A stretch of 64,000 bases of DNA from positions 1 to 64,000 of the forward strand of contig UESW01005040.1 of assembly GCA_900491605.1 (NCBI GenBank). Reading direction: 5' to 3'. Within the stretch, counting starts at the first letter, position 1. The number at the start of each line of letters is the position of its first letter. The stretch is from Calamus simplicifolius (lineage: Eukaryota > Streptophyta > Magnoliopsida > Arecales > Arecaceae). The notes below the pieces were generated by a model. That model had not been told where the DNA came from and ran no database searches. It saw nothing but the letters and a program-made list of their open reading frames with translations. This document shows positions 12,701 to 22,766 of this stretch, one piece after another. A program made the position numbers and the translations under genes.

Positions 12701-13075
12701 TCTTAATTTAGCAAAAAGCAAAATCCAGTTGCATTATCAACTGCGAAGCTGAATACGTTGCAGCTGAAAGTTGCTGTGCTCAAATCCTTTAGATTAAGCG
12801 ATAACTTGAGATTATGGTATCACACTTGATAGAATTCCAATTAGGTGTGATAACACTAGTGCAATAAATTTGACTAAGAATCCTATTCAACACTCAAGAA
12901 CCAAACACATAGAGATAAGACATCATTTCATTAGAGAACATGTTGCTAACAATGATGTTGTCTTGATTATGTATGTATTGATGAATAATTAGCTGATATA
13001 TTTACAAAACCCTTAAGTAAAGAGAGATTTTGTTATCTTAGAGAAGAATTAGGAGTTTGTGATCCATTAGAATAG
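9730..13075 (+). pseudogene. pol of the SIRE-type element: protease, integrase, RT, RNase H (degenerate)
   Basis: Domains in order. Protease: WYLDSSCSRYMT near 10019, with the Gly of the catalytic DSG replaced by Ser. Pre-integrase: WHRRLGH near 10417. Integrase: HMDLFGP near 10608, NSDHGTEF near 10795, QNGMIERKNRTL near 10895, then a readable C-terminal part to 11347. RT start: 11527-11781 (YWMLAMQEELNQF, GSKWVFRNK, KARLVAKK). RT: QPLDF, YDLKQVPRAWY (11945-12040) and the catalytic IYVDDM at 12138-12155. RNase H: 12303-13075, ending ADIFTKPLSKERF and a TAG at 13073-13075. The copy is split into at least eight frames by stops and indels. It represents reverse transcription and integration functions, now dead. 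Confidence 0.9.
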
Positions 13076-13264
13076 TTTTAAACTCTTAAAAATGATTATC
13101 TAGATTTCAATCTATTTTCTTGAAAATCTTCTTATGTTTCTAAGGAAAATCATCTAGATTTGATTCCTTTATTCTTCATGCTTTAAGAAAAATTTATCTA
13201 GAGTTTGAAGCTTAATTTGATAAGTTTTAGATTCTTTGAAACTCTTATTTTTCACGAAACTTTT

Positions 13265-13445
13265 GTGGAGCCGACTTATTGGAGTTGGAGTCAACTCTAA
13301 TTATTTGGACTCTCTGTCTGCTCATTAGAGCCAACTTTAGCTACTGTCGAAGCCGACTCTATTTCGGACGCTGACTGTGTTAGTGATTTAGAGCCGACTC
13401 TAAGTGGTCCCCATGCGATATATCTAGGGCAGAGCCGACTCTTCT
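13265..13445 (+). promoter_or_regulatory. internal copy of the GAGCCGACTC motif array before the extra ORF
   Basis: Several copies of the LTR hairpin motif (GGAGCCGACTT, GGAGTCAACTC, TTAGAGCCAACTT, GAAGCCGACTC, TTTAGAGCCGACTCTAAG, CAGAGCCGACTCT) cluster between the pol stop and the ATG of the extra ORF (13536). Only a weak TATA-like GATATATC (13409-13416) is present. It may be captured LTR sequence or a control region of the extra ORF. Confidence 0.55.
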
Positions 13446-13535
13446 CCAAACCAAATCAACTCCAAATCATTTCAAATTTCTCTCCACTTCTCTCAAGCTT
13501 TCAAAGATCTTTGATTCTCATCTCCCTTGATATCA

Positions 13536-14936
13536 ATGGCCCCCAAACGTCGTGCATCCGTCATTGGTGTCTCCATCAGTACTGGGAGACACTCCGTGCA
13601 AGTCCGGCAAGGCCGCCTTCATCAAGCTCTCCTTCAACCTCTTCCTCCTCAACTCCAAGTGCAATTCCTACCCCTCCTTCACCGCAAGTTGATTTAGTGG
13701 CTGGAAGGTCTATAACCATGGGAAGAAAGGTAGACTCTCATTTCTTTGACTCTGAAGGTTTCTCTATTAGTAGACAATTAAAGGATATGGTTGGGAGAGA
13801 GTTTGTTCCCTAGACATCCCTACTTACCCTGCTTTAGTAAGAAAAATTTACAACAATATAAGTAGAGGGGATGGCAGACTGATTAGCTATGTCAGAGGAA
13901 CCTGAGTTCTAATCAGTTCGAAAATCTTTAAAAATCTTTTGAAAATTTCTGTTGTTGGAATGACTACTACATCACATAGTGATAGAGGTAATGCTCTATC
14001 AAGAATTTTAGGAAGGAAAGTTATTGATTTTGAAGAAGTAATGGCCAATCAGTTGTCTTTGAAATTAAGACCGTTACATAACATTTGCAATAGAATTTTA
14101 TTTTCAAAGACTGACAGATTTGAGTATGTGTCAGAAAGAGATGTTATATAATGGATTGTGTACTTAATGGTTATCCAATTAATTTGGCTGGTATGATGAT
14201 TGGGTACATGGCAGAGGCTGGGACTAAGAAAAGGTCCACTTTACCATATGGGATGATATTGACTTTGATCTTTAGGAGCCAAGGTGTGAATATTTTGGAG
14301 AATGAGCCAAAAGAAGCTAAGGCATACAGACTATTACAGCGTCTCCACTCTTCATCAGATGAACCTTCAGCAGCTGGACCTTTTGCTCCTGGTTTATCTT
14401 TTTCTCTTTTGGACCAAGTTCTTCAGCACCTCCATCGGCACCGGTAGCTCCTTCTGGACCTTCCCCTGTTTCTTTAGTTTTTACTCCAGAGCAACTTGCA
14501 CAAATCAAAGAAGTAATGAAACCTGCTTTGGCTGAGCAAGAAAAGAGAATAAATGAGAGTTTCAGGGATCATTTCTTAAATATAAAGTAATTGATTTATA
14601 TTTTAGAAGAGAAAGTTGAAAAGGTTGAAAGTTCAATCACTTCATCTGCTGAGGGATTGAATTGCAACACATTTTAGATAAAGTTAAAGACATTGCAGAA
14701 GAATCAGATGTTTATGCAAATTCTTCTGCAGAACTTCAAGTCAACATCAAGAATGCATCGAAAGCAATTAAAAATTTGATGAAGAAATTTTGTAAGACTC
14801 AAGCGAAAGGAATGGGAGAGATCTTAATTGAATTAAAGAGACTTTTAATATTTGAAGTCTCCCTTCTTTTCCTGCTAACCCAAGCCAAGCCAAGCCAGTT
14901 CGTCCAATCCAATCAATCTCAATCCAATCAATCTTA
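13536..14936 (+). pseudogene. extra ORF downstream of pol (SIRE-lineage env-like/plant transposon protein), frameshifted
   Basis: The likely start is ATG 13536 (MAPKRRASVIG). The reading then passes through a Ser/Pro-rich linker (frame of 13600-13810), a globular part (DSHFFDSEGFSISRQLKD, then ALVRKIYNN and DGRLISYVRGT, then ILGRKVIDFEEVM, 13939-14151) and a segment with AYRLLQRLH (14151-14340). A C-terminal coiled coil follows (VEKVESSITS, LDKVKDIAEESDVYANSSAE, 14600-14830). Extra ORFs here are known in the SIRE/Maximus lineage and have been called env-like. The central part resembles proteins annotated as 'putative plant transposon protein'. I see no signal peptide or clear membrane anchor, so an envelope role is unsupported. 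At least four frame breaks. Confidence 0.6.
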
Positions 14937-14939
14937 GAT

Positions 14940-15554
14940 CATCATTAGAATTTAAGATTTCACATATTGTACTTAATAGTTTTGAAAGTTACAATATGTT
15001 GTTGTTTTATGTCTTTTAGTTATGATGTTGAAATGTTGTATTTGCTTTATACTAAGTTTGTACTTTACTAGACTTGTACTTGAATTTATATGAATAGAAT
15101 GTATAAAATGTTATGACTTAATCAGCTTTGATCTTTGCAAAATGAATGAATACTGTGATGTTTGATTCTTATTTTGAGTGATTTGTATCCCAGTCTGAGC
15201 AAGGACTATCCTATATTTTCTTAACCTTTTTATTGATAACAAATAAGGGGGAGAGAGAGTTGTATATGCATATGGATTTTAAATGAACTTTAAGTATTTA
15301 AGTAGTATGCACATATATAGGGGGAGCTATCTTACTCAGGGGGAGTTGAATTAAGAGCTTGTTTGAATTAGTAGGAATGTATTTGAATTGATAACTTGAA
15401 GTAAGTTTGATATTTGTAAAGCATGAATCATTGTTGACTTATTGAAATAAAGTTGTTAAAATTCTGATTATTATCATTTTGATTAAAGAAGTTGTTTATT
15501 TTGCTACTTATGCTTTAATTAGTTATGCATATACTCAATGTTTTTTCATCATCA
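14940..15554 (+). other. untranslated 3' region of the SIRE-type element
   Basis: AT-rich and noncoding. It contains two extra purine tracts, GGGGGAGAGAGAG near 15247 and AGGGGGAG near 15320-15345, which could act as additional polypurine primers. No gene seen. Confidence 0.5.
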
Positions 15555-15567
15555 AAAAGGGAGAGAT
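15555..15567 (+). other. polypurine tract
   Basis: AAAAAGGGAGAGAT-type purine run directly before the 3' LTR (TGTTGATCC at 15568). It would prime plus-strand DNA synthesis. Confidence 0.85.
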
Positions 15568-17067
15568 TGTTGATCCAATTATTGATTTTAATGTATAACA
15601 AAAATCATATGAGTATATCTCTTATGATACTAATGAGTTTGATTAAATTAAGTTTCAGGAATTCAAAATGTTTAATTATTTAAAATCTAAGAAAAATTGA
15701 GTTTGAATCCAATTCTAGTGTCAAGTATTAAGTTTCAGATATTAGAGCCGACTCTAAATGGATTAGAGCCGACTTCGAGTGTATCGAAATAGTTTGGCAC
15801 TTTCAACATGGATTAGAGCTGACTCCTGCAGAGATTAGAGCCAACTCTAACCTAAAAATAGAGAACCTCTTTTCTGCCTCAAATTAGAGTCGACTCTTGC
15901 AGAGATTAGAGCCAATTCTAATATGAAAACAGAGACTATATTTTTTGGGGCACAATTAGAGTCGACTCCCGCATTTGTTAGAGCCAACTTCAGCACGCGA
16001 TGTGTCGATCCTACAAAAAGTTAGAGCCAACTCCGCGATGGATGGATTTTACTATTTTAAGCATCTCGACTTAGAGCCGACTCTAGGTCAGATTAGAGCT
16101 GACTCTAATCTATCAGAGGCGGATTTCAGAAGTACAGAGATGACTTTAGAAGTTATCTTTTTCCAAAATCCTCAATGGTTCTTTTCTTTTTGTGCTAAAC
16201 ACATCCACAAGTACAATTAATGGCTAGTTTTTATCAAAAGATGGATTATAAGGAAATTATAAAAGGAAGCTTTCGACCGTTTAAAAAAGAAGAACAAGAG
16301 AAGAGAAAAATAAAAGAGAAAAAGTTCAGATTTAAAATTCAAGTGTTCGAAAAAGAGTTTAGAGAAATTCAAAGCATTCATAAGCCAACTTTGAAGGATT
16401 TCCATCAAATCAAAAGAGAAACAAAGATCCCTAGTTCTTCAACATCCTCTACATCAATAAATCTTTCAAAGCTTCAATCCTATCTTAAGGAAGATCATCC
16501 AAGAGGAAAAGAGAAAAAGAAGAAAAAAAGAAAAGCTCAACTTCAAAAATTTCTAAATCAGGCTCTTCTATTTCTATCTCATTATATTGTTTATTTGCTT
16601 ATTTGAGAGTTGATTCTTTATTGTAACTTTACTCTTAGTATATTTGATTATTGATTCAATTAGGTGATTGAATCAGGAGAGGCAAGTTAGCCTCGTGCAA
16701 GTAGCTTGTGATAGGTTATGTGCTGGTGAGCCTGTGAAAACCAGCTAGGTTCATTGTTATTCGTTGTTAAAACAACAAGTTTGGGTTGTAAGCTTGTAAA
16801 ATAACTTGACTGTAATCAGAGTGATTATAGTATGGGCCCAAGAATTGCTTGGGAGTAGATGTAGGTGTAGCTAGCACCGAACCACTATAAACCTTTGTTT
16901 TTCATGCTTGTCTCTTCTTCTCTAACCTATCTTATATTCTGCTTTGTATTCTTAGCATCACACTCATTGCATTTTCTTGTGCACTATCAATTGTGAAATT
17001 ATTTTTTAAGAGTCAAAATTTTTAAGAACCCAATTCACCCCCCTCTTGGTTGTCATCTGGGCCAACA
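15568..17067 (+). repeat. 3' LTR of the SIRE-type element (1.5 kb)
   Basis: TGTTGATCC...GGGCCAACA, colinear with 5614-about 6600 plus about 7990-8292 of the 5' LTR. It carries its own motif array (15740-16110, mostly decayed to GAGCCAACT or GAGTCGACT forms) and TATAAAAG at 16258-16265. The A-rich ORF at 16220-16606 lies in R/U5 and is not a gene. Confidence 0.88.
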
Positions 17068-17479
17068 TCATTGAAGTTATGCCATCTCAACTCATCCTCA
17101 CAAAAGGCTGGTCAATCACATAAAAAACCAAGCCTTAGTGATTTATCAAGGTAGCATGATACCAAGTACAACAACGACACTCAAAGGCACTTGTTAAGTG
17201 CTCTTACGTTACCCTATGCATTTTGGCTTATATTTTAATTATTCGTCCATTTTGAAGTTTGATGTTAAGCCAAAATGCATGTTTACAATAAACCGTCATT
17301 TAGATTTTGAAGCCAATAGCCATCATCCGAATTCTTTCAAAATCTAAAGACGAGAGAATTGAGTGTCATACGACTCAATCGTTTCATTTTATCTACAAGA
17401 TTGAAAAGGGAGCAGGTTGCCCTTGTGACAACACTTTGTCACCCATAGTGCCATTCTACCCCGGTTACCGATTGGATAC
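17068..17479. other. spacer between the SIRE-type and Tat-D elements, with a perfect inverted repeat
   Basis: Noncoding. It contains a perfect 15-bp inverted repeat, ATGCATTTTGGCTTA (17216-17230) and its complement (17266-17280), around a 35-base loop. Nothing else recognised. Confidence 0.6.
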
Positions 17480-18382
17480 TGTTGATGTCAAACCACTTCT
17501 CTCAAACGTCGATAACCACCAATTGCTTTCTCTGATGGATTTAGGATCCTCCGTTAGCTCCGTTTTGATTGGGGACCTGCAAGAAGTTTTGGAGGCCGAT
17601 GATTTTGGCAGGGACCCTTCGACACTCAAGTAAGTGGTCTGGGTAACAACTATGAGCTTGAGAGTGTTCAAGAGACTTGAGAGAAGTTAAGTGAAAAAAC
17701 TTTTATGTGAGTGGTTCAATGCTCATACCTCGTCTAGGTCCCTCTTATCCGATTTATGGATGATCATCAGTTCTGAGGAGTTGACAACTATTAACGAATG
17801 AATGGTGTGGAGTTCAGCGGCAAGGGATGTTCTCCCTGCAGTACGCTAGAGTTGGTAGGTTCTGTCCAATCTAGTGCAGACGACTGTAGCTGGTTGGTGG
17901 GCTAGATCTTGTCAGACATGATGGCCGCAGAGAGGTTGATGGGCTAGGTCTTGTCAGACGTGGTGGCCGCAGAGAGGTTGGTGAGCTAGGTCTCATCAGA
18001 CGTGGTGACCAAAGAGAGGTTGATGAGCCAAGTCTCGTCAGACGTGGTGGCGGCAAAGAGGTTGATGGGCCAGGTCTTATCAGACATGGTGGCCGCAGGG
18101 AGGTTGGTGGGCCATACAAGGGTTGTATGAGTCATCCTTATCGAAGATCAAGTCGGGATCAGCCTCGAAGGCCAAGGTTGACCCCGGAAGATGAGGCTGA
18201 CTCCAGATGCTGAGGCCGACTCCGGCTGTTGATGCTGACTCCGAAGGCTGAGGTCGACTCTAAATGCCGATGCCAACTTCGAAGGCCGAGGCCAACTCTG
18301 AAGGTCGATGCCAACTCTAGATGCTAACTAGATGCCAATGCCGACTCTGGTCAACTTAGACATGGCTTTACCAGCTATATCA
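17480..18382 (-). repeat. 3' LTR of Tat-D
   Basis: On the plus strand the LTR runs from TGTTGATGTCAAACCACTTC (17480) to GCTATATCA (18382). The left end, read in reverse, matches the LTR ends of Tat-A and Tat-B (CGACGTT, AAG, GTGACTTG, CAACA pattern). The stretch 17560-17625 is the 'cggagggtccc...ttgcagg' block found in the other Tat LTRs. It contains a 42-bp tandem repeat and a GCCGACTCC-like motif region (18190-18360). Flank GATAC at 17475-17479. Confidence 0.75.
17892..18117 (-). repeat. 42-bp tandem repeat in the Tat-D LTR (about 5.4 copies)
   Basis: Repeat starts at 17892, 17934, 17976, 18018, 18060 and 18102 give an exact 42-base period. Units share GGTTGATGGGC, GTCAGACGTGGTGG and CCGCAGAGA. 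The period is a multiple of three and leaves an antisense ORF open, which is an artefact. Confidence 0.9.
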
Positions 18383-18401
18383 GATGCCTCCCCTCCCCCC
18401 C
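18383..18401 (-). other. polypurine tract of Tat-D
   Basis: The minus strand reads GGGGGGGAGGGGAGGCATC followed by TGAT, the LTR start. The same GGGGGCATC|TGAT junction is seen at Tat-B, and GGGGGCATC|TAAT at Tat-A. Confidence 0.75.
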
Positions 18402-18952
18402 ACTTATGAGCTTATGCGGTCTTGTGTCCCATACCCACCAAGCAAAAGAAGCGTAGAGCTTTTACCACCATTGTGCCTCGTGCGCCATTAATCCTTGAGG
18501 CGGGCTTGTGTACCTCAGAAGGTGGGGTCTTTTCATGTCTTCTCTCATTTAAAGATAGGTACAGGGGGCGATGTCGCTTTGGCGAGATCGAGGAGACACC
18601 TCTCGATTGATAAAAAAGTGGGGTGCCATTATTGGATTGTCATCACAAATGTCCCATCATTAGCCGTAGATCATGCCTTCCTGTGCACTACCAGCGAATT
18701 GTATCTCGGGCGATGAAGGATTGCCCGACAGCTGGGATGTCGCCTTCACTTGCAGGCGTCTGCGTGGCAATGCATCGGGTGGGATGATTCAAAAGTTAAG
18801 TATAATAAATATCCTGTCTCCTCTGCTGGGATTTTTGTGCTTCCAATATTCTTTTGTTCCTTCTTCACTTCTTGAAACCCAAGGCTTCCGTCCTCTCCTT
18901 TCTTACTCCAGGTCAGTCCTCCCTGTCTCCTTCTTCCCCATTTTTTTTCTCC

Positions 18953-20995
18953 ATGGATCCCTATCTCATTAGGAAAGGCAAGAGGCCCATAGTGTATTCT
19001 TCCCCATCCTCCTCTGAAGATGAGGTTCCCTTAGCGTAGCATTGGATGGTTGGCGAAATCTCCATCTGCGACCGTTCGGCGACTGTGGCCCAACCACCAC
19101 CTAGAGCCCATTCACCACCAACAGTCCATCTAGCACATCCTCTAACCGCCATCCCTAGTTTGGTGGGTCCGGAGGGGGTTGCCTCCACCATGTCCCCTGA
19201 GGACGTAGAGAGCCTCAGGGTTAGGTATAGGATTTTTGAGGACACACAATTGTTTGACCTTGAGCCCAATGACAAGGTGACCGCTGATCGAGCTGGTGGG
19301 ATCGCCTTGTACGAGGAGTTTTTTAGGGGTGGCCTTCATCTTTCTCTTCACCCCTTCATTGTTCTTTGTTTCAGCATAATTGGCTCTGAACCTTTCGAAC
19401 CATATATGCCTTCATTGTTCTTTGTTCCAGGCCTTGTACAATCTTTGCCATCACAATGAGATTGGGTGGTGGATCTTCACCCTCAGACCCCATAGGGCAA
19501 TAAAACTCGACCTCCCCACTTTCATTAAGGGATGAAAATTCCATTTCTTTTTGGCCCACATTGATGGAGTGAGATTAAGCTGTGGGAGTCCAGACACAAG
19601 CCCAAATAAGAACTCGGCAGTGGAGGAGAGGGACAAAAATTTTTTTGACCAGTTGATGTCTTCCCATGTCCTATCCTACCAGGAGTTGTTGTTGGAGGAG
19701 AATCTTTAGGAGGCTGGCATGGCGCCGACCCCGGTGACATGAGGCTTCCCTTTTCTTCTCTTTCCTTTTTTTTTGACTTTCTACCACCTGTGTAGTAATG
19801 AAGATTCCATTTGAGCACCTGAAGGCGGCCGCCTAGAAGAGGAGGGAGGCGGCCGGCGAGATGGCAAGGCCGACGACTAAGAGGCCTCGTCGAGAAATCC
19901 AGAATGAACCAGCTCCAACCCTCGTGGTTCCTACCGAGACCACACCCACAGAGGAGCCAAGGAGGAAAGCGGTGTCGAGGCCGACAGAAGTGTTGTTGGG
20001 CAGAGGGAGAGAGGCCTCGATCAAGGTCGAGGCAAAGCCAAAGAAAGAAGATCGACCGACTCTAGTAGAATGGATAGGGAAGAGCACCCAGCCATCACAA
20101 AATCGAGGGCAGAGGAGGCCATCCCAGAGGCTGGGTGCGAGCGACACCGGCGACGGGGGCTGATGGCAAGGCAATGCCGACGTCACCCGAAAAGGAGACC
20201 ACCCCCGATGTAGCCATGGGGGCCCACCCTAGGGCACCACCACCGAGGTTCTTGGCGATGGATAGTGACCGACTAGTGAAAGTGGTTTTCCCTGTTCTCA
20301 CCTTTAGATCATGCTAATCCGACCTGAACTCTAATTTGCTTACTAATTTTGTAGATGGTGAATGATGCCTTTACCCTCCATGATGCCTATCTTTGGACCA
20401 CCAATAGATACAATTTGGCCAAAGAGAAGTTGCCGCCGCCCGAGCTCAGGCTGATGATGCGGCTAAGGAGCTAGCTGCAGCTCAGGCCTGGGAGACAACT
20501 ATGGCCGATGAACTTCGGGTTGCCCAAGAAGAGAACCGCAACTGGGAAGTGCGGTTCGTCGAGGCAAGGAGTAAAGCGGCGGCCAAATTCGAACGTGCGA
20601 GAGCCACCAAGGCCAAATTGGCCGACTCCATGGCAAGGTTGGGCCCCATCAAGGATAGACTGGAGGCCGCCAATCTCAAGGTGGATGAGGCCGAAGACCA
20701 CACAGAGAAAGCAGATGTGAAAGCTTGGGCCACCTGGAAGAGAGCTAGCGGTGCCAAGACTGAGGCTGGAACAGCTGTGGAGCGGTTCAAAGGCTCCACG
20801 GATTTTGTCGAGGAAGTAACGAAGGCTGCCCTCAATGCATATTTCAAAGGCTTCGAGCATTGCAAAGAAAAGGTATCCCGAGCCTTTAACATCATCGGCC
20901 TTGAAGATATTCAACCCAGAGATCCGAAAGAAGAAGAAGAAGAAGAGCCAGAGAGGGACACTGCCAATGTTGGACCTGGGTCCACCGAGCCATAG
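18953..20995 (+). pseudogene. Tat-D extra ORF (antisense to the element): gypsy-type transposon domain plus coiled coil
   Basis: Starts at ATG 18953 (MDPYLIRKGKRP), the start nearest the LTR, as in the other copies. A stop near 19037 and later shifts break it. Recognisable parts: VESLRVRYRIF...LYEEFFRGGL.LSLHPF (19205-19350), matching the 'putative gypsy type transposon' domain (Pfam Transposase_28 type); the basic linker MARPTTKRPRREIQ (19861 on); and an Ala/Lys/Glu-rich coiled coil 20501-20995. The coiled coil ends in the block NAYFKGFEHCKEKVSRAF, shared with Tat-A, and an acidic tail. A 3' UTR with an AATATTAATGAAAG end follows. The function of this ORF family in Tat elements is not established. 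Confidence 0.7.
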
Positions 20996-21345
20996 GCTCT
21001 TGTATCTTTATTTTTGTTTTGAAATTTTTGTAACCCGACATGTATCTAACACAACTCACTTAAATATTAATGAAAGTAGAAATTTTCTAAGTAATAGATT
21101 ACTTAGCTTTTGTAGTATTTTCGCTTCTTTGCGTTCACGTATTGGCTTTGGCCTTTGGATTTTGTAAGGCGCACCTCTCCCCAGGTCACTTCGAGGGTCG
21201 GCGGTATGATCCAAGGCTTGCGTGAGCCCTCAACAATGGCCAAGTCCTTTTGCCCTTCGGGGATTATCGAGCCAAACTGAGGTGGAGTCGCTTGTTCTCT
21301 TGCTGATAAGGGGCGAGTTAAGGCCTCTAGGCCCATTAGGCCATC

Positions 21346-21959
21346 TGATGATCTGCATCAGATGAGTAAATACAGTTTTAGACCTTACCCATCCGGTGAT
21401 CGCAAGGATGTCACTAGGGTGCTCTTCTTATGCCACAGTTATATAACAAGTTACATTATAATATTTTTCAATATTATAATATTGTATTATATATAATAAA
21501 GTTGTTATGTTAATTTTTTGATGATGGATATAATAGTAAGTTTAATATTTAACATTAAAATATAACAACTTTTACTATAATATTAATATTATAATATTAA
21601 AGTACTAAAAATTATAATATTAAATATAATATCATAATATCATTACAATTTGAATATAATACTGTAATATTGTAAATTTTTAACAATGTAAATATAATAT
21701 GTCATCAATTTCAAAATTAGTATAATATTATAATGAAAGGTGTTATAATATAATATATTATAACAAATGTTGTTTAGTAAATTTTTGTGATGTATATAAA
21801 TTAAACTTAATATTATAACATTAAAATATAACAACTTTCATATTATAATATTAACTATTATAACATTGTAATAGTTAATATTACAATTATAATATGCAAC
21901 AAGTTGATATTATTAGACTTTACAATATTATAATATAAAATCTAATATAGCTATTATAA
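21346..21959. other. AT-rich sequence without genes
   Basis: From about 21430 the sequence becomes very AT-rich with many ATAATATTA-type repeats. No coding signal. It leads into the duplicated segment. Confidence 0.5.
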
Positions 21960-22618
21960 TTTTATAATGAAAGTTACTATATAATTTATTACAATAATAA
22001 AATATTAAATTTAATATTATATCACTTATAATTTAATAATATATCATAATTAATATTATGTTACAATAAAGTTATTATATTATTTTTTGATGATGATAGG
22101 GCATAAGTTTATTATATTAAATTAATATTATGAGAGTATGCTTTAAATATGATATAAGGGTAAATTTAGAATAAAAAATTCAATGACGAGACAATAGATT
22201 AGAATCGTGATTTTTCAATAGTATGATAAAATATCTATTTCTTCAAGTTTAAGATTTTTTAAAAAATAAAAATTCTAACTTTATTCATAATTAAACATAG
22301 CATGAGAGTAAAGAAAGGTCAAACAGTATAAGGATCGGTCAAAATTCTTATGTTGTTATAAAATATAAGAAAAAATAATTAAATAAAAAAAGTAAAGTAA
22401 ATATTGACAGCCCAGCTGATTGATGGTTTAAAAGTTGTTAAGCTGTGAGATTTAGAAGAGCGTTGCAGCTGCTCTTGACCACTTTTCTTCTCCCCACTTT
22501 GTACCCTTCAAATCGATTATTTCAGCACCACTATTTTATTTTATTTTATTTTCTTTTGTATGCTGCCTCTCAAATTGTGCTGGGCGAAAAGAATAAAGCC
22601 TGCTAAAGCATCAATTCA
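21960..22618 (+). repeat. duplicated AT-rich segment, copy A (left part)
   Basis: Colinear with about 47790-48480: shared blocks include 'aatattatatcacttata', 'gatgatgatagggcataag', 'ttcttcaagtttaagattttt' and 'ggctgcctctcaaattgtgct'. Copy A is interrupted at 22618 by the LINE and resumes at 28623. No gene is visible in either copy, so its nature (older element or ordinary segmental duplication) is open. Confidence 0.8.
22605..22618 (+). repeat. target site duplication of the LINE (left)
   Basis: AAAGCATCAATTCA, repeated at 28609-28622 after the poly(A). The paralogous copy at about 48465-48478 has the site without an insertion. Confidence 0.9.
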
Positions 22619-22766
22619 ATGGCCAGTTACTTTTTTGTGCTTTAAGAATCGTGCTCGGAGTGTCTTCGGTGCCTTTCGCCGATACGCTTTAAGATTTATG
22701 CTCGGAGTGTCTTCATCCCCGATCTTCACTGATCGTTGTTGTCTGCTGGTCCTCTTGCTCAGAGTG

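Larger units (their letters stand above)
5614..17067 (+). mobile_element. SIRE/Maximus-type Ty1/copia retrotransposon with an extra 3' ORF, complete but decayed
   Basis: The element has related terminal repeats (TGTTGACCCAATT / TGTTGATCCAATT at the starts and GGGCCAACA at both ends) and a degenerate tRNA-Met primer site. Gag and pol run in copia order, an extra ORF follows RNase H, and a GA-rich polypurine tract precedes the 3' LTR. The flanks TCGTT (5609-5613) and TCATT (17068-17072) match at four of five bases and are a plausible decayed target duplication. Very long LTRs, an extra ORF after pol and an AAAAAGGGAGAGATTG polypurine tract are features of the SIRE/Maximus lineage. Every ORF is interrupted by many stops. 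Confidence 0.9.
17480..21345 (-). mobile_element. Tat-D: truncated Ty3/gypsy Tat-lineage element (3' LTR plus antisense extra ORF)
   Basis: On the minus strand a polypurine tract (18383-18401) leads into an LTR (17480-18382). To the right is a plus-strand ORF homologous to the antisense ORFs of Tat-A and Tat-B. In those elements the ORF lies between pol and the 3' LTR and runs against gag-pol, so this is the 3' end of a minus-strand element. No pol or gag remains: AT-rich DNA begins near 21430. The 21100-21345 stretch is probably leftover element sequence; its exact end is not visible. Confidence 0.75.

Noticed and set aside
13536..14936. True envelope glycoprotein in the SIRE-type element
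   Set aside because: I see no signal peptide, furin-like site or clear transmembrane anchor; the protein looks soluble with a C-terminal coiled coil.
16220..16606. 128-aa Lys-rich ORF, partly repeated at 6322-6555
   Set aside because: It lies in R/U5 of the LTR. Similarity between the two copies is expected from LTR duplication, and the 5' copy is cut short.
17307..17633. 108-aa ORF that could be a small gene
   Set aside because: It crosses the Tat-D LTR boundary at 17480, and its C-terminal half is the conserved LTR U5 block read in reverse.
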